Shown here in pieces: positions 1-6,211 of a stretch of DNA of 38,688 nt. The stretch comes from Candidatus Avichristensenella intestinipullorum (GTDB lineage: Bacteria; Bacillota; Clostridia; Christensenellales; Aristaeellaceae), in assembly GCA_018713305.1 (NCBI GenBank), contig DVFI01000012.1, positions 1-38,688 of the forward strand, in the 5' to 3' direction. Every line of letters begins with the position of its first letter. Position 1 is the stretch's first letter. Below the pieces are notes generated by a model. The model ran no database searches and was not told the origin of the DNA. It worked only from the letters and a program-made list of their open reading frames with translations. A program made the position numbers and the translations under genes.

Positions 1-38
1 GTGTACGCCGCGAGGAGCGCCTGCAAGCCGCTTCCGCT

Positions 39-143
39 ATCATGTTCCGGCCGTGCGCTTCGCGCACAGGAACATGATGTTCCCTTCGCTGCAAGGCTGA
101 GAAACAGCCTTGCAGCGAAAGACCGTCGACATGTCGACGGTCT
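39..143. repeat. Cluster of three abutting inverted repeats
   Basis: Three strong inverted repeats are tiled almost end to end. The first pairs ATCATGTTCC (39-48) with GGAACATGAT (69-78) and has an inner GTGCGC/GCGCAC stem (53-58, 62-67). The second is a perfect 15-bp stem, TTCGCTGCAAGGCTG (85-99) with its complement (105-119), closed by an AGAAA loop. The third is a perfect 24-bp palindrome (120-143, half-site AGACCGTCGACA). ATGTTCC or its complement occurs three times (42-48, 69-75, 77-83). No convincing gene lies in 1-188. These could be the 3' end of a plus-strand transcript, a dispersed palindromic element, or a structured RNA; the sequence alone does not decide. Confidence 0.8.
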
Positions 144-172
144 GAGGCGCGCCCACGGGCGCGCCTCTTGTT
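144..172 (+). terminator. Possible intrinsic terminator (possibly bidirectional)
   Basis: A perfect 10-bp stem, GAGGCGCGCC (144-153) and GGCGCGCCTC (158-167) with a CACG loop, is followed by TTGTT. This suits an intrinsic terminator for a plus-strand gene lying left of the window. It also sits just past the minus-strand rsmC stop, but that side has no T tract, so its use there is uncertain. Confidence 0.55.
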
Positions 173-188
173 CATAAAATTTCCGCTC

Positions 189-785
189 TCAGCCGGCCGG
201 GGCGCTCGCGCGAAGCACCCAGTACCCGCCGCCGCGCGCCACTACCTGCGTGTCCGCGAGCGTGCGGAGGTATTTCAGCGCCGATTCCGCGCCCTGCTGC
301 CTGCGGATGACCAGATACAGCGCGCCGTCCGCCTCCAGACGCGCGATGGCCTGCGCAAAGAGCGGGTACAGCACCGCCTTGCCCGCGCGGATGGGCGGAT
401 TGGTGGCAATCAGGTGGAAACGCCCCGGCACGTTTTGCAGGCCGTCGCCGCAGTACACGCAGCCGCGCAGGCCGTTGGCGGCCATGTTTTTCCGGCTCAG
501 CGCCACGGCGCGCTCGTTGATGTCCGTCAGCGCCACCTGGGCTTCGGGCCAGCAGGAGGCCATGCACACGCCCACCGCTCCCCAGCCGCAGCCCAAATCC
601 AGCGCGCGCCCGCAAAAGCGCTCCGGCAGCGCGGCGAGCAGCAGCCCGGTGCCCTTGTCCACATGCTGGCGCGAAAACACGCCCGCGTCCGTTTCAAAGC
701 GCAGCGTCCTGCCCCGGAACAGATAGGAAACCGTTCGCGCGTCATGCGCGGACGTCGGGTTTGGGCTGTAATAATGCTCCCCCAT
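189..785 (-). CDS. RsmC-like class I SAM-dependent methyltransferase
   Basis: The 198-residue product is a Rossmann-fold methyltransferase of the RsmC/YbxB type. Known members of this group methylate guanine in small-subunit rRNA in the cytoplasm. Visible motifs are an N-terminal YYSPNPTS segment, SAM motif I (DLGCGWGAVG, residues 63-72), an acidic residue after strand 2 (TDIN, 87-90) and the catalytic TNPP motif (128-131), which marks base-amino methyltransferases. At about 200 residues it is the short single-domain form, not the two-domain E. coli RsmC. The start at 785 has GGAGGG nine bases upstream. It overlaps the end of the pseudouridine synthase by 44 bp and is last in a four-gene minus-strand operon. 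The exact target base cannot be read from sequence. Confidence 0.88.
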   Translation of the reverse strand: MGEHYYSPNPTSAHDARTVSYLFRGRTLRFETDAGVFSRQHVDKGTGLLLAALPERFCGRALDLGCGWGAVGVCMASCWPEAQVALTDINERAVALSRKNMAANGLRGCVYCGDGLQNVPGRFHLIATNPPIRAGKAVLYPLFAQAIARLEADGALYLVIRRQQGAESALKYLRTLADTQVVARGGGYWVLRASAPAG

Positions 786-1503
786 TCTGCTTTCCCTCCG
801 CCGCCGCGTACAGCGCGGCCGCCTCTTCGTCCGTCAGATCCCGCCAAGCGCCCGGCGCCAGGCGCTCGTCCAGCGCCAGACCGCCAAAGGACAGCCGCTT
901 GAGATACAGCACCTGCCTGCCCCGCGCCTGAAACATCCGCTTTACCTGATGAAACTTTCCTTCGCACACGGCAACGCGCGCGGCGCATTGCCCGGGCAGC
1001 GGCTCCAGGCGCGCCGGCAGCGCCGTAAAATCGCCCAGCGCCAGGCCCGCGGCAAAGGCCGCGCAGTCCGCCTCGTCCACCGGGCCGTCCAGTTGGGCGA
1101 AATATACCTTCTCCACATGGCGGCGCGGCGCGAGCAATCGATGCGCCAGCTGCCCGTCCGTCGTCAGCAGAAGCAGGCCCTCGGTATCCATGTCCAGCCT
1201 GCCTACCGGCATGCACCCGCGCGCGACATAGGCAGGAGGCAGCAAATCCGCTACCGTGCGCCGCCGGGCGTCCCGCGCGGCCGTCAGAATGCCGGCGGGC
1301 TTGTACAGCATGACATGCAGCGCCCGGCGGTATTGCGCGCGCTCGCCGTCCACCCACGCGCAGACCGTCTGCTCGTCCACCGCCTGCGCCGGATTGCGCG
1401 CCGGTTCCCCGCCGATACGAACACGCCCCGCGCGCAGCAGCGCGCGCGCCTGCGCGCGCGTGCCAAAGCCGCACAGGGTCAGGTATTTGTCAAGCCTCAT
1501 CAT
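742..1503 (-). CDS. rsuA: RsuA-family pseudouridine synthase
   Basis: The 253-residue product converts a specific uridine in rRNA to pseudouridine. It has an N-terminal S4 RNA-binding domain (MRLDKYLTLCGFGTR, residues 2-16) and a catalytic domain with the GRLDMDTEGLL motif, where Asp104 is the expected nucleophile. A further conserved segment, GKFHQVKRMF, lies near residue 180. Length and domain order match RsuA (16S) enzymes; the RluB/E/F subgroup is close, so the exact rRNA site is inferred. The gene starts inside the end of the upstream DUF975 gene (14-bp overlap). Two consecutive ATG codons (1503, 1500) are possible starts and neither has a strong ribosome site, which suggests translational coupling. 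The 3' end overlaps the rsmC-like gene by 44 bp. Confidence 0.9.
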   Translation of the reverse strand: MMRLDKYLTLCGFGTRAQARALLRAGRVRIGGEPARNPAQAVDEQTVCAWVDGERAQYRRALHVMLYKPAGILTAARDARRRTVADLLPPAYVARGCMPVGRLDMDTEGLLLLTTDGQLAHRLLAPRRHVEKVYFAQLDGPVDEADCAAFAAGLALGDFTALPARLEPLPGQCAARVAVCEGKFHQVKRMFQARGRQVLYLKRLSFGGLALDERLAPGAWRDLTDEEAAALYAAAEGKQNGGALLQPKPDVRA

Positions 1504-2323
1504 GCTGTTTGTACAGCGGCTCGGGGGCGGGCCGCCAGGCGGTAAAGGCCAGATAGTATCCGGCGGTCACGGCCGAATAGTACGGCAGGACATAAACCGC
1601 CGCAATGCCCGATGTCACGGCCACCGCCATCAGCCAGCCGAAAAAGGAAAACTGCAGCACCGCCAGCTCCAGCACCCGTCCGCGCGTCATCGTCAGGGAG
1701 CGCTTGAGCACTTCGCGCACGCCGACCCCGCTGTTTTCCGCCATGATATAGGGCACCATCAGCAGGCGCAGCGCGCCGTAAAAGCCGACAAGCGCGATGA
1801 CGAGCGGCACAATGGCCGGCATATGCAGGCGCAGCATCTGCACATCCGAGGCGTCCACCGGTTCGGCCATGCCGGGGATGACGACGGCCAGCAGCATCGG
1901 CAGGTATTGAATGAGCAACAGAATGAGCGTCGAGGGCAGCGTCGCCGCCACCAGACGCCAGTACCCCGGGCCGAAACAGTCACATACGGAAAGGGGCGAA
2001 GGGACATGCTCCGCATCGCGGTTGAGCTGCAGAAAGTATCCCGCCTGCCGCACCGTCATGGGCCCTGCCACCAGCGCGTTGAGCAGCAGCGACAGGCACG
2101 TCAGCGTGGGCGAGAGGGTCAGCGCAAGCACCATCCCGCTGGCGGCGTCCTCCAGCACAATGAAATACAGGGCGTCCGGCATGCGGGGGAAAAACATCAT
2201 GAGCAGCGACGGCAGCATCGGAATCAGACAGACCACGAAGCTGCGCAGCATCCGGCCGCGCAGACACTCCCGCGCGGCGGCCTTGATATCCGTTCTGTTT
2301 TGGGGCATCCGTCGTTTATTCAT
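1490..2323 (-). CDS. DUF975-type integral membrane protein (second of pair)
   Basis: A polytopic membrane protein of about 277 residues with the N-terminal pattern of DUF975 proteins: a basic amphipathic stretch (RTDIKAAARECLRG) followed by a long hydrophobic segment. About five to six membrane spans are visible. No enzymatic motif is seen and the family has no established function. The frame is open to 2407, but the start is placed at ATG 2323, which overlaps the stop codon of the upstream DUF975 gene; ATG 2308 is also possible. There is no clear Shine-Dalgarno site, so coupling to the upstream gene is likely. The 3' end overlaps rsuA by 14 bp. Confidence 0.75.
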   Translation of the reverse strand: MNKRRMPQNRTDIKAAARECLRGRMLRSFVVCLIPMLPSLLMMFFPRMPDALYFIVLEDAASGMVLALTLSPTLTCLSLLLNALVAGPMTVRQAGYFLQLNRDAEHVPSPLSVCDCFGPGYWRLVAATLPSTLILLLIQYLPMLLAVVIPGMAEPVDASDVQMLRLHMPAIVPLVIALVGFYGALRLLMVPYIMAENSGVGVREVLKRSLTMTRGRVLELAVLQFSFFGWLMAVAVTSGIAAVYVLPYYSAVTAGYYLAFTAWRPAPEPLYKQHDEA

Positions 2324-3341
2324 GCGCATGTTTGACAAAGTCGTCCGGCGTGACCTCTTCGTCCATGAGCGCTTCGCGCTTGCGCTCGATATAGAAGGCA
2401 TGGACACAGGCGGTCATGTAGGGAGCCACATAGACCAGCACTACCTGGTTGACGGCCATGACGATAAGCAGGAACAGCCGCAAACCGGACTGGAAAAACT
2501 CGCTCAGCCCGAGCAGCGGGGCCACCATGGGCAGCACGGCCCAAAGCACGAAGGCGATGAGGGCGGGCAGATAATACGTCAAAAAGCTAAGCACCAGCAG
2601 CACCAGCCGCCACTTGCTCCCGCGCATGAGCTTTCGGCTCAGCCGCACCGCGCGGTAGGCGGGCAGCCGCGGCTGCGCGGCCAGGCAGATGGGCGTCAGC
2701 GCGTAGGCCAGCATGCGGTTGATGAAGACAAGGGTAAAGATGACATAGGCCAGCAGGCAGAGGATGAGCTCGACTGCAAAGGCAATCATGCTGACGTTCA
2801 GCGTGGTGCTCGCGGTCAGCCAGGCGTTCAGCCTTTCCCCGCCCATGTACAGCGCCGCCGGCACGGCGATGGTCAGAAGCCCCCAGAGCAGCAGCCACAG
2901 CAGCATATACAGCATGCCGCCAAGCGCCCGGGGATACTTGGCGGAAAAGACGCTGTACGCATCCCGGACCCTGGGGTTCTTCCCGCGCAGAAAGGAAAGA
3001 AAATACCCGGACAGCGAAACCTGCAGCGGCAGAAAAATGAACAGCCATACGCCGGCCAGCACCGCCAGGCCCGGCAGGCCCGCAATGATGCCGGTATAGT
3101 CCAGCGAATCCAGGCTATACAGAAGGCTGGCTACCTGTACGGCCCAGCCGGCCACTCCCTGCGCGTTGGCGAACCGTTCGGCCAGTTGCCCCTGCATCGT
3201 CGGCAGCCCCAGCAGCCAGACGACCAGCGCGCCGACGACCGCCAGCGGCAGCGCGACCACCACCAGCGCCAGCAGCGGCCCATGCCACTTGCGGTGCAAA
3301 AGCCCGCGCACGCGGCGCTTCATCGCGGAACGTTCCGTCAT
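2316..3341 (-). CDS. DUF975-type integral membrane protein (first of pair)
   Basis: A polytopic membrane protein of about 341 residues. It has a short basic N-terminus (MTERSAMKRRVRGLLHRKW), about six hydrophobic segments, and the DUF975-like signature of a hydrophobic LPLQVSLSGYFLSFLRG stretch followed by a cytosolic segment (DAYSVFSAKYPRALGG). Function is unknown for the family; a membrane homeostasis role would be speculation. The start at 3341 follows GGAAAGGG, and the longer open frame to 3440 runs through the promoter and is rejected. It is first in the operon with its paralogue, rsuA and the rsmC-like gene, and is transcribed divergently from the cobalamin riboswitch unit. Confidence 0.78.
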   Translation of the reverse strand: MTERSAMKRRVRGLLHRKWHGPLLALVVVALPLAVVGALVVWLLGLPTMQGQLAERFANAQGVAGWAVQVASLLYSLDSLDYTGIIAGLPGLAVLAGVWLFIFLPLQVSLSGYFLSFLRGKNPRVRDAYSVFSAKYPRALGGMLYMLLWLLLWGLLTIAVPAALYMGGERLNAWLTASTTLNVSMIAFAVELILCLLAYVIFTLVFINRMLAYALTPICLAAQPRLPAYRAVRLSRKLMRGSKWRLVLLVLSFLTYYLPALIAFVLWAVLPMVAPLLGLSEFFQSGLRLFLLIVMAVNQVVLVYVAPYMTACVHAFYIERKREALMDEEVTPDDFVKHAHE

Positions 3342-3410
3342 GGGACACACACCCTTTCCGCATCGCGTTGTTTGATTTCTCGTCCGGTGCATCTCCGCGT
3401 CTTTGTGGCT

Positions 3411-3440
3411 ATTATACCCCATTCCCGCCAAGTTGCGCAA
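3411..3440 (-). promoter_or_regulatory. Sigma-A-type promoter for the DUF975-rsuA-rsmC operon
   Basis: On the minus strand TTGCGC (3440-3435) is followed by an 18-bp spacer and a consensus TATAAT (3416-3411). It lies about 70 bases upstream of the first DUF975 start. Confidence 0.65.
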
Positions 3441-3470
3441 GGGGAGTGCATATATTGCCGGTTTGCGCGC

Positions 3471-3499
3471 TTGACGCGGCGCCCTGGACGTGCTATCCT
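3471..3499 (+). promoter_or_regulatory. Promoter of the cobalamin riboswitch transcript
   Basis: TTGACG (3471-3476), a 17-bp spacer and TATCCT (3494-3499), with a TGC extended -10 element in front. The predicted transcript start, near 3506, is about 20 bases before the riboswitch aptamer. Confidence 0.65.
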
Positions 3500-3524
3500 A
3501 AACGCGGAATAACCGCATACCGCT

Positions 3525-3672
3525 GAACGGTGCGCGCCAAGGCGCGAGAATAGGGAATCGGGTGCAAAGCCCGAGCGGTCCTGCCGCCGTAAGGAGGAGC
3601 GTGCTTCATAGGCCACTGGGAAACCGGGAAGGCGAAGCACGCCGTGAATCCGAGCCGGAAGACCTGCCGTTT
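3525..3672 (+). promoter_or_regulatory. Cobalamin riboswitch
   Basis: The leader carries the conserved cobalamin aptamer elements in order: an AATAGGGAATCGGGTGCAAA core (3550-3569), a CCTGCCGCCGTAA segment (3580-3592), the B12 box GCCACTGGGAAACCGGGAAGG (in 3612-3632), and the 3' block GTGAATCCGAGCCGGAAGAC leading into CTGCC (3644-3668). The closing stem is visible as AACGG (3526-3530) with CCGTT (3667-3671). Known members bind adenosyl- or methylcobalamin and shut down downstream genes. The terminator at 3732-3763 indicates transcriptional control of the binding protein that follows. Confidence 0.93.
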
Positions 3673-3731
3673 GGGGGGCGTTGGCTTCACAGGATATGGA
3701 GCGCCGCCGTGCCGGAGGTTTTCACGTCCGC

Positions 3732-3763
3732 GCGCCTTTCTGTGAAGAAAGGCGCTTTTCTTT
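3732..3763 (+). terminator. Riboswitch-linked intrinsic terminator
   Basis: GCGCCTTTCT (3732-3741), loop GTGA, and the exact complement AGAAAGGCGC (3746-3755) are followed by TTTTCTTT. It lies between the aptamer and the start codon at 3791, so it is the likely expression platform: ligand binding would favour this hairpin. Confidence 0.88.
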
Positions 3764-3790
3764 GTGCGGAATAGAAAAGGAGGAACCACC

Positions 3791-4675
3791 ATGAAGAAAA
3801 CCGTGACGGCATGGATTCTGGCGCTGGTGCTGCTGTGCGTGGGCGCGTTTGCGCTGGCGGAGGAGCCCGTCGTACAGGACCGCGCGGGCAATCCAATCAC
3901 CCTGCCGGAAACCGTGGAGCGCGTCGTCTCCCTTGCGCCGTCCATCACGCAGGTCATCGCCGACCTGGGGCTGGGCGACACGCTCGTGGCCGTTGACCAG
4001 TATTCGCAGGGCATTGAAGGCGTGCCCGAGGACGTATTGACCTTTGATATCATGACCCCGGACGCCGAGCAGATCATCGCGCTGGACCCGGACTTGGTGC
4101 TGCTCAGCGGCATGACGCTCTCCGACGGCAGCGACCCGCTCGCGCAGCTGACGGAGCTGGGCATCTGCGTGGCGTATGTCCCCTCGTCCGAAAGCATTGA
4201 CGCCATCCTCGAGGATAACCTGTTCATCGGAGAAATCCTGGGCAACCCCGAGGGCGCGCAGGCGCTCAACGACAGATTGACCGAGGCCATCGAGGCGCTG
4301 CGCGTGGAAACGGAAACGCCCCGGCGCGTCTATTTTGAAATCAGCCCCGCGCCCTATCTGTATTCCTTTGGCACGGGCACGTTCCTCAACGAAATGATTG
4401 CGCTGCTGGGCGGCGTGAACATCTTTGCCGACCAGACCGGCTGGCTTTCCGTGTCCGAAGAGGCGGTCATCGCGGCCGACCCGGAGATTATCTTCACCAG
4501 CGCCGAATGGGCCGAGGACCCCGTCGGCGAGATTCTGGCGCGCGACGGCTGGGCGGACGTGACGGCGGTTCGGGAAGGCGCGGTGTATCTGATTGACGAG
4601 GATGCCGCCTCGCAGCCCAACCACCGCATCGTGCTGGCGCTGGAGGAAATGGCCGAAGCGTTTGCGGACCAGTAA
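3791..4675 (+). CDS. BtuF-like periplasmic-binding-fold protein (cobalamin ABC uptake, inferred)
   Basis: The 294-residue product is a class III substrate-binding protein of the BtuF/FepB fold, the extracellular part of an ABC importer. A signal peptide (residues 1-23, ending ALA before EEP) is clear, but there is no canonical lipobox; the nearest Cys (16) sits in VLLC. The mature domain shows VERVVSLAPSITQVIADLG, PDLVLLSG and a long linking helix. The cobalamin riboswitch just upstream makes a cobamide substrate most likely; haem or siderophore binding is the alternative. The start at 3791 has AGGAGG at 3777-3782. It stands alone: no permease or ATPase gene is near, and a strong terminator follows. 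Confidence 0.85.
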   Translation: MKKTVTAWILALVLLCVGAFALAEEPVVQDRAGNPITLPETVERVVSLAPSITQVIADLGLGDTLVAVDQYSQGIEGVPEDVLTFDIMTPDAEQIIALDPDLVLLSGMTLSDGSDPLAQLTELGICVAYVPSSESIDAILEDNLFIGEILGNPEGAQALNDRLTEAIEALRVETETPRRVYFEISPAPYLYSFGTGTFLNEMIALLGGVNIFADQTGWLSVSEEAVIAADPEIIFTSAEWAEDPVGEILARDGWADVTAVREGAVYLIDEDAASQPNHRIVLALEEMAEAFADQ

Positions 4676-4704
4676 GCGCAAAGGCAAACGGCGGCGGACA
4701 AGCA

Positions 4705-4739
4705 CGGCCCCGGCTTATCTGCCGGGGCCGCTTTTGTTG
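4705..4739 (+). terminator. Intrinsic terminator between btuF-like gene and purB
   Basis: CGGCCCCGGC (4705-4714), loop TTATCT, GCCGGGGCCG (4721-4730), then CTTTTGTTG. It ends the plus-strand binding-protein transcript. The hairpin may also serve the convergent purine operon, though the minus-strand side has only a weak T tract. Confidence 0.88.
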
Positions 4740-4760
4740 CACGCGCGCCGGCGCGGCAGG

Positions 4761-6200
4761 TTATACGGTGACCTCGGCGGCTTCTACCGCCAAATCGCCG
4801 TAGCGGCGCAGGCATTCGGCCACGTCGCCCTCCAGAAATGCCTTGGTCTGCAGCGCGGCGCATCCGATATAGGCCGACGGATTCAAGGCGGCCTCCAGCT
4901 CTTCCGCCGTCACGCCGCCAAAGGCGGGGTCCGCGGCAATGCGCTCCAGCAGACGGCCTTCCTGGCCTTCCACCTTGATGGCGTAGCCGGCGTCCATGGC
5001 ATGCACACGGATGCGCTCGTGCAGCGCCTGCCGGTCGCCGCCGCGCTTGACCGCGTCCATGAGCAGGTTTTCCGTCGCCATAAAGGGCAGCTCCGCGCGC
5101 AGGTGCTTTTCTATGACCTTGGGATAGACCACCAGGCCCGAAACGATGTTCTCATACAGGATAAGCAGGGCGTCTACGGCCAGGAACCCCTCCGCCACGG
5201 CGATGCGCTTGTTGGCGCTGTCGTCCAGCGTGCGCTCGAACCATTGCTCCGCCGCGGTCTGCGCGGCGTTTTGCGCATTGGCGATGACAAAGCGGCTGAG
5301 CGCGGCCATCCGCTCGGCGCGCATGGGGTTGCGCTTGTAGGCCATGGCGGAAGACCCGACCTGCGTTTTTTCAAAAGGCTCTTCCGCCTCCTTCAGATGG
5401 GCCAGCAGCCGCAAATCGTTGGAAAACTTATGGCAGCTCTGCGCGACGGAGGAAAGCGCGTAAAGCGCGCGGCTGTCCACCTTGCGCGAATACGTCTGGC
5501 CGGACACGGCCACGGCGCGCGCGAAGCCCATGCGCTCGGCGATGCGGGCGTCCAGCGCCCGTACCTTCTCATAGTCGCCCTCAAACAGCTCCAGAAAGCT
5601 GGCCTGCGTTCCTGTGGTGCCCTTGCACCCCAGGGGCTCCAGCGCGTCCAGCACGCCCTGTATTTCGTCCAGGTCCAGCATCAAATCGTGCATCCACAGC
5701 GTACACCGCTTGCCCACCGTGGTGGGCTGGGCGCTTTGAAAGTGCGTGAAGGCCAGCGTCGCAAGCGCGCTGTGTTCCTCTGCAAAGGCCGCAAGGCGCC
5801 GGAGCACGGAGACCATGCGCCCCTGCACCAGCTTCAGCGCATCCCGCAGGATGAGAATGTCCGTGTTATCGCCCACATAGCAGCTCGTCGCGCCCAGATG
5901 AATGATGGGCATGGCCAGCGGGCACTGCTCGCCGTAGGTATGCACATGCGCCATCACGTCATGGCGCAGCCGCTTTTCATGCCGTGCGGCCGCCTCGAAA
6001 TCGATGTCGTCCACATGGGCGCGCATCTGATCGATTTGCGCCTGCGTGATGGGCAGGCCCAGCTCCTTTTCGCTTTCGGCCAGGATGCACCAGAGCCTGC
6101 GCCAGGTGGAAAACTTATGCTGGGCGGAAAAAAGATACTGCATCCTCGCGCTGGCATAGCGCGTGGAAAAGGGGGATTGATAGCGCGTCGAATCGCTCAT
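4761..6200 (-). CDS. purB: Adenylosuccinate lyase PurB
   Basis: The 479-residue enzyme removes fumarate from SAICAR to give AICAR, and from adenylosuccinate to give AMP. The superfamily signature appears as GSSAMAYKRNP (residues 282-292), whose serine loop is catalytic, and a TFTHFQSAQPTT-like segment around 152-161 supplies a substrate-binding His. The N-terminal STRYASARMQYLFS pattern and the length match the longer, eukaryote-like ASL subgroup rather than the roughly 430-residue Bacillus form. The start at 6200 is set by GGAGGCG; the open frame to 6251 overlaps purL and is rejected. The purL stop codon sits inside the TGAGGAGG ribosome site, 11 bases before this start. It is the last gene of the purine operon. 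Confidence 0.95.
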   Translation of the reverse strand: MSDSTRYQSPFSTRYASARMQYLFSAQHKFSTWRRLWCILAESEKELGLPITQAQIDQMRAHVDDIDFEAAARHEKRLRHDVMAHVHTYGEQCPLAMPIIHLGATSCYVGDNTDILILRDALKLVQGRMVSVLRRLAAFAEEHSALATLAFTHFQSAQPTTVGKRCTLWMHDLMLDLDEIQGVLDALEPLGCKGTTGTQASFLELFEGDYEKVRALDARIAERMGFARAVAVSGQTYSRKVDSRALYALSSVAQSCHKFSNDLRLLAHLKEAEEPFEKTQVGSSAMAYKRNPMRAERMAALSRFVIANAQNAAQTAAEQWFERTLDDSANKRIAVAEGFLAVDALLILYENIVSGLVVYPKVIEKHLRAELPFMATENLLMDAVKRGGDRQALHERIRVHAMDAGYAIKVEGQEGRLLERIAADPAFGGVTAEELEAALNPSAYIGCAALQTKAFLEGDVAECLRRYGDLAVEAAEVTV

Positions 6201-6211
6201 GGGTCGCCTCC

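Noticed and set aside
1-188. C-terminal end of a plus-strand gene entering from the left
   Set aside because: One frame is open to about 176, but the stretch consists of inverted repeats and its translation shows no domain-like pattern.
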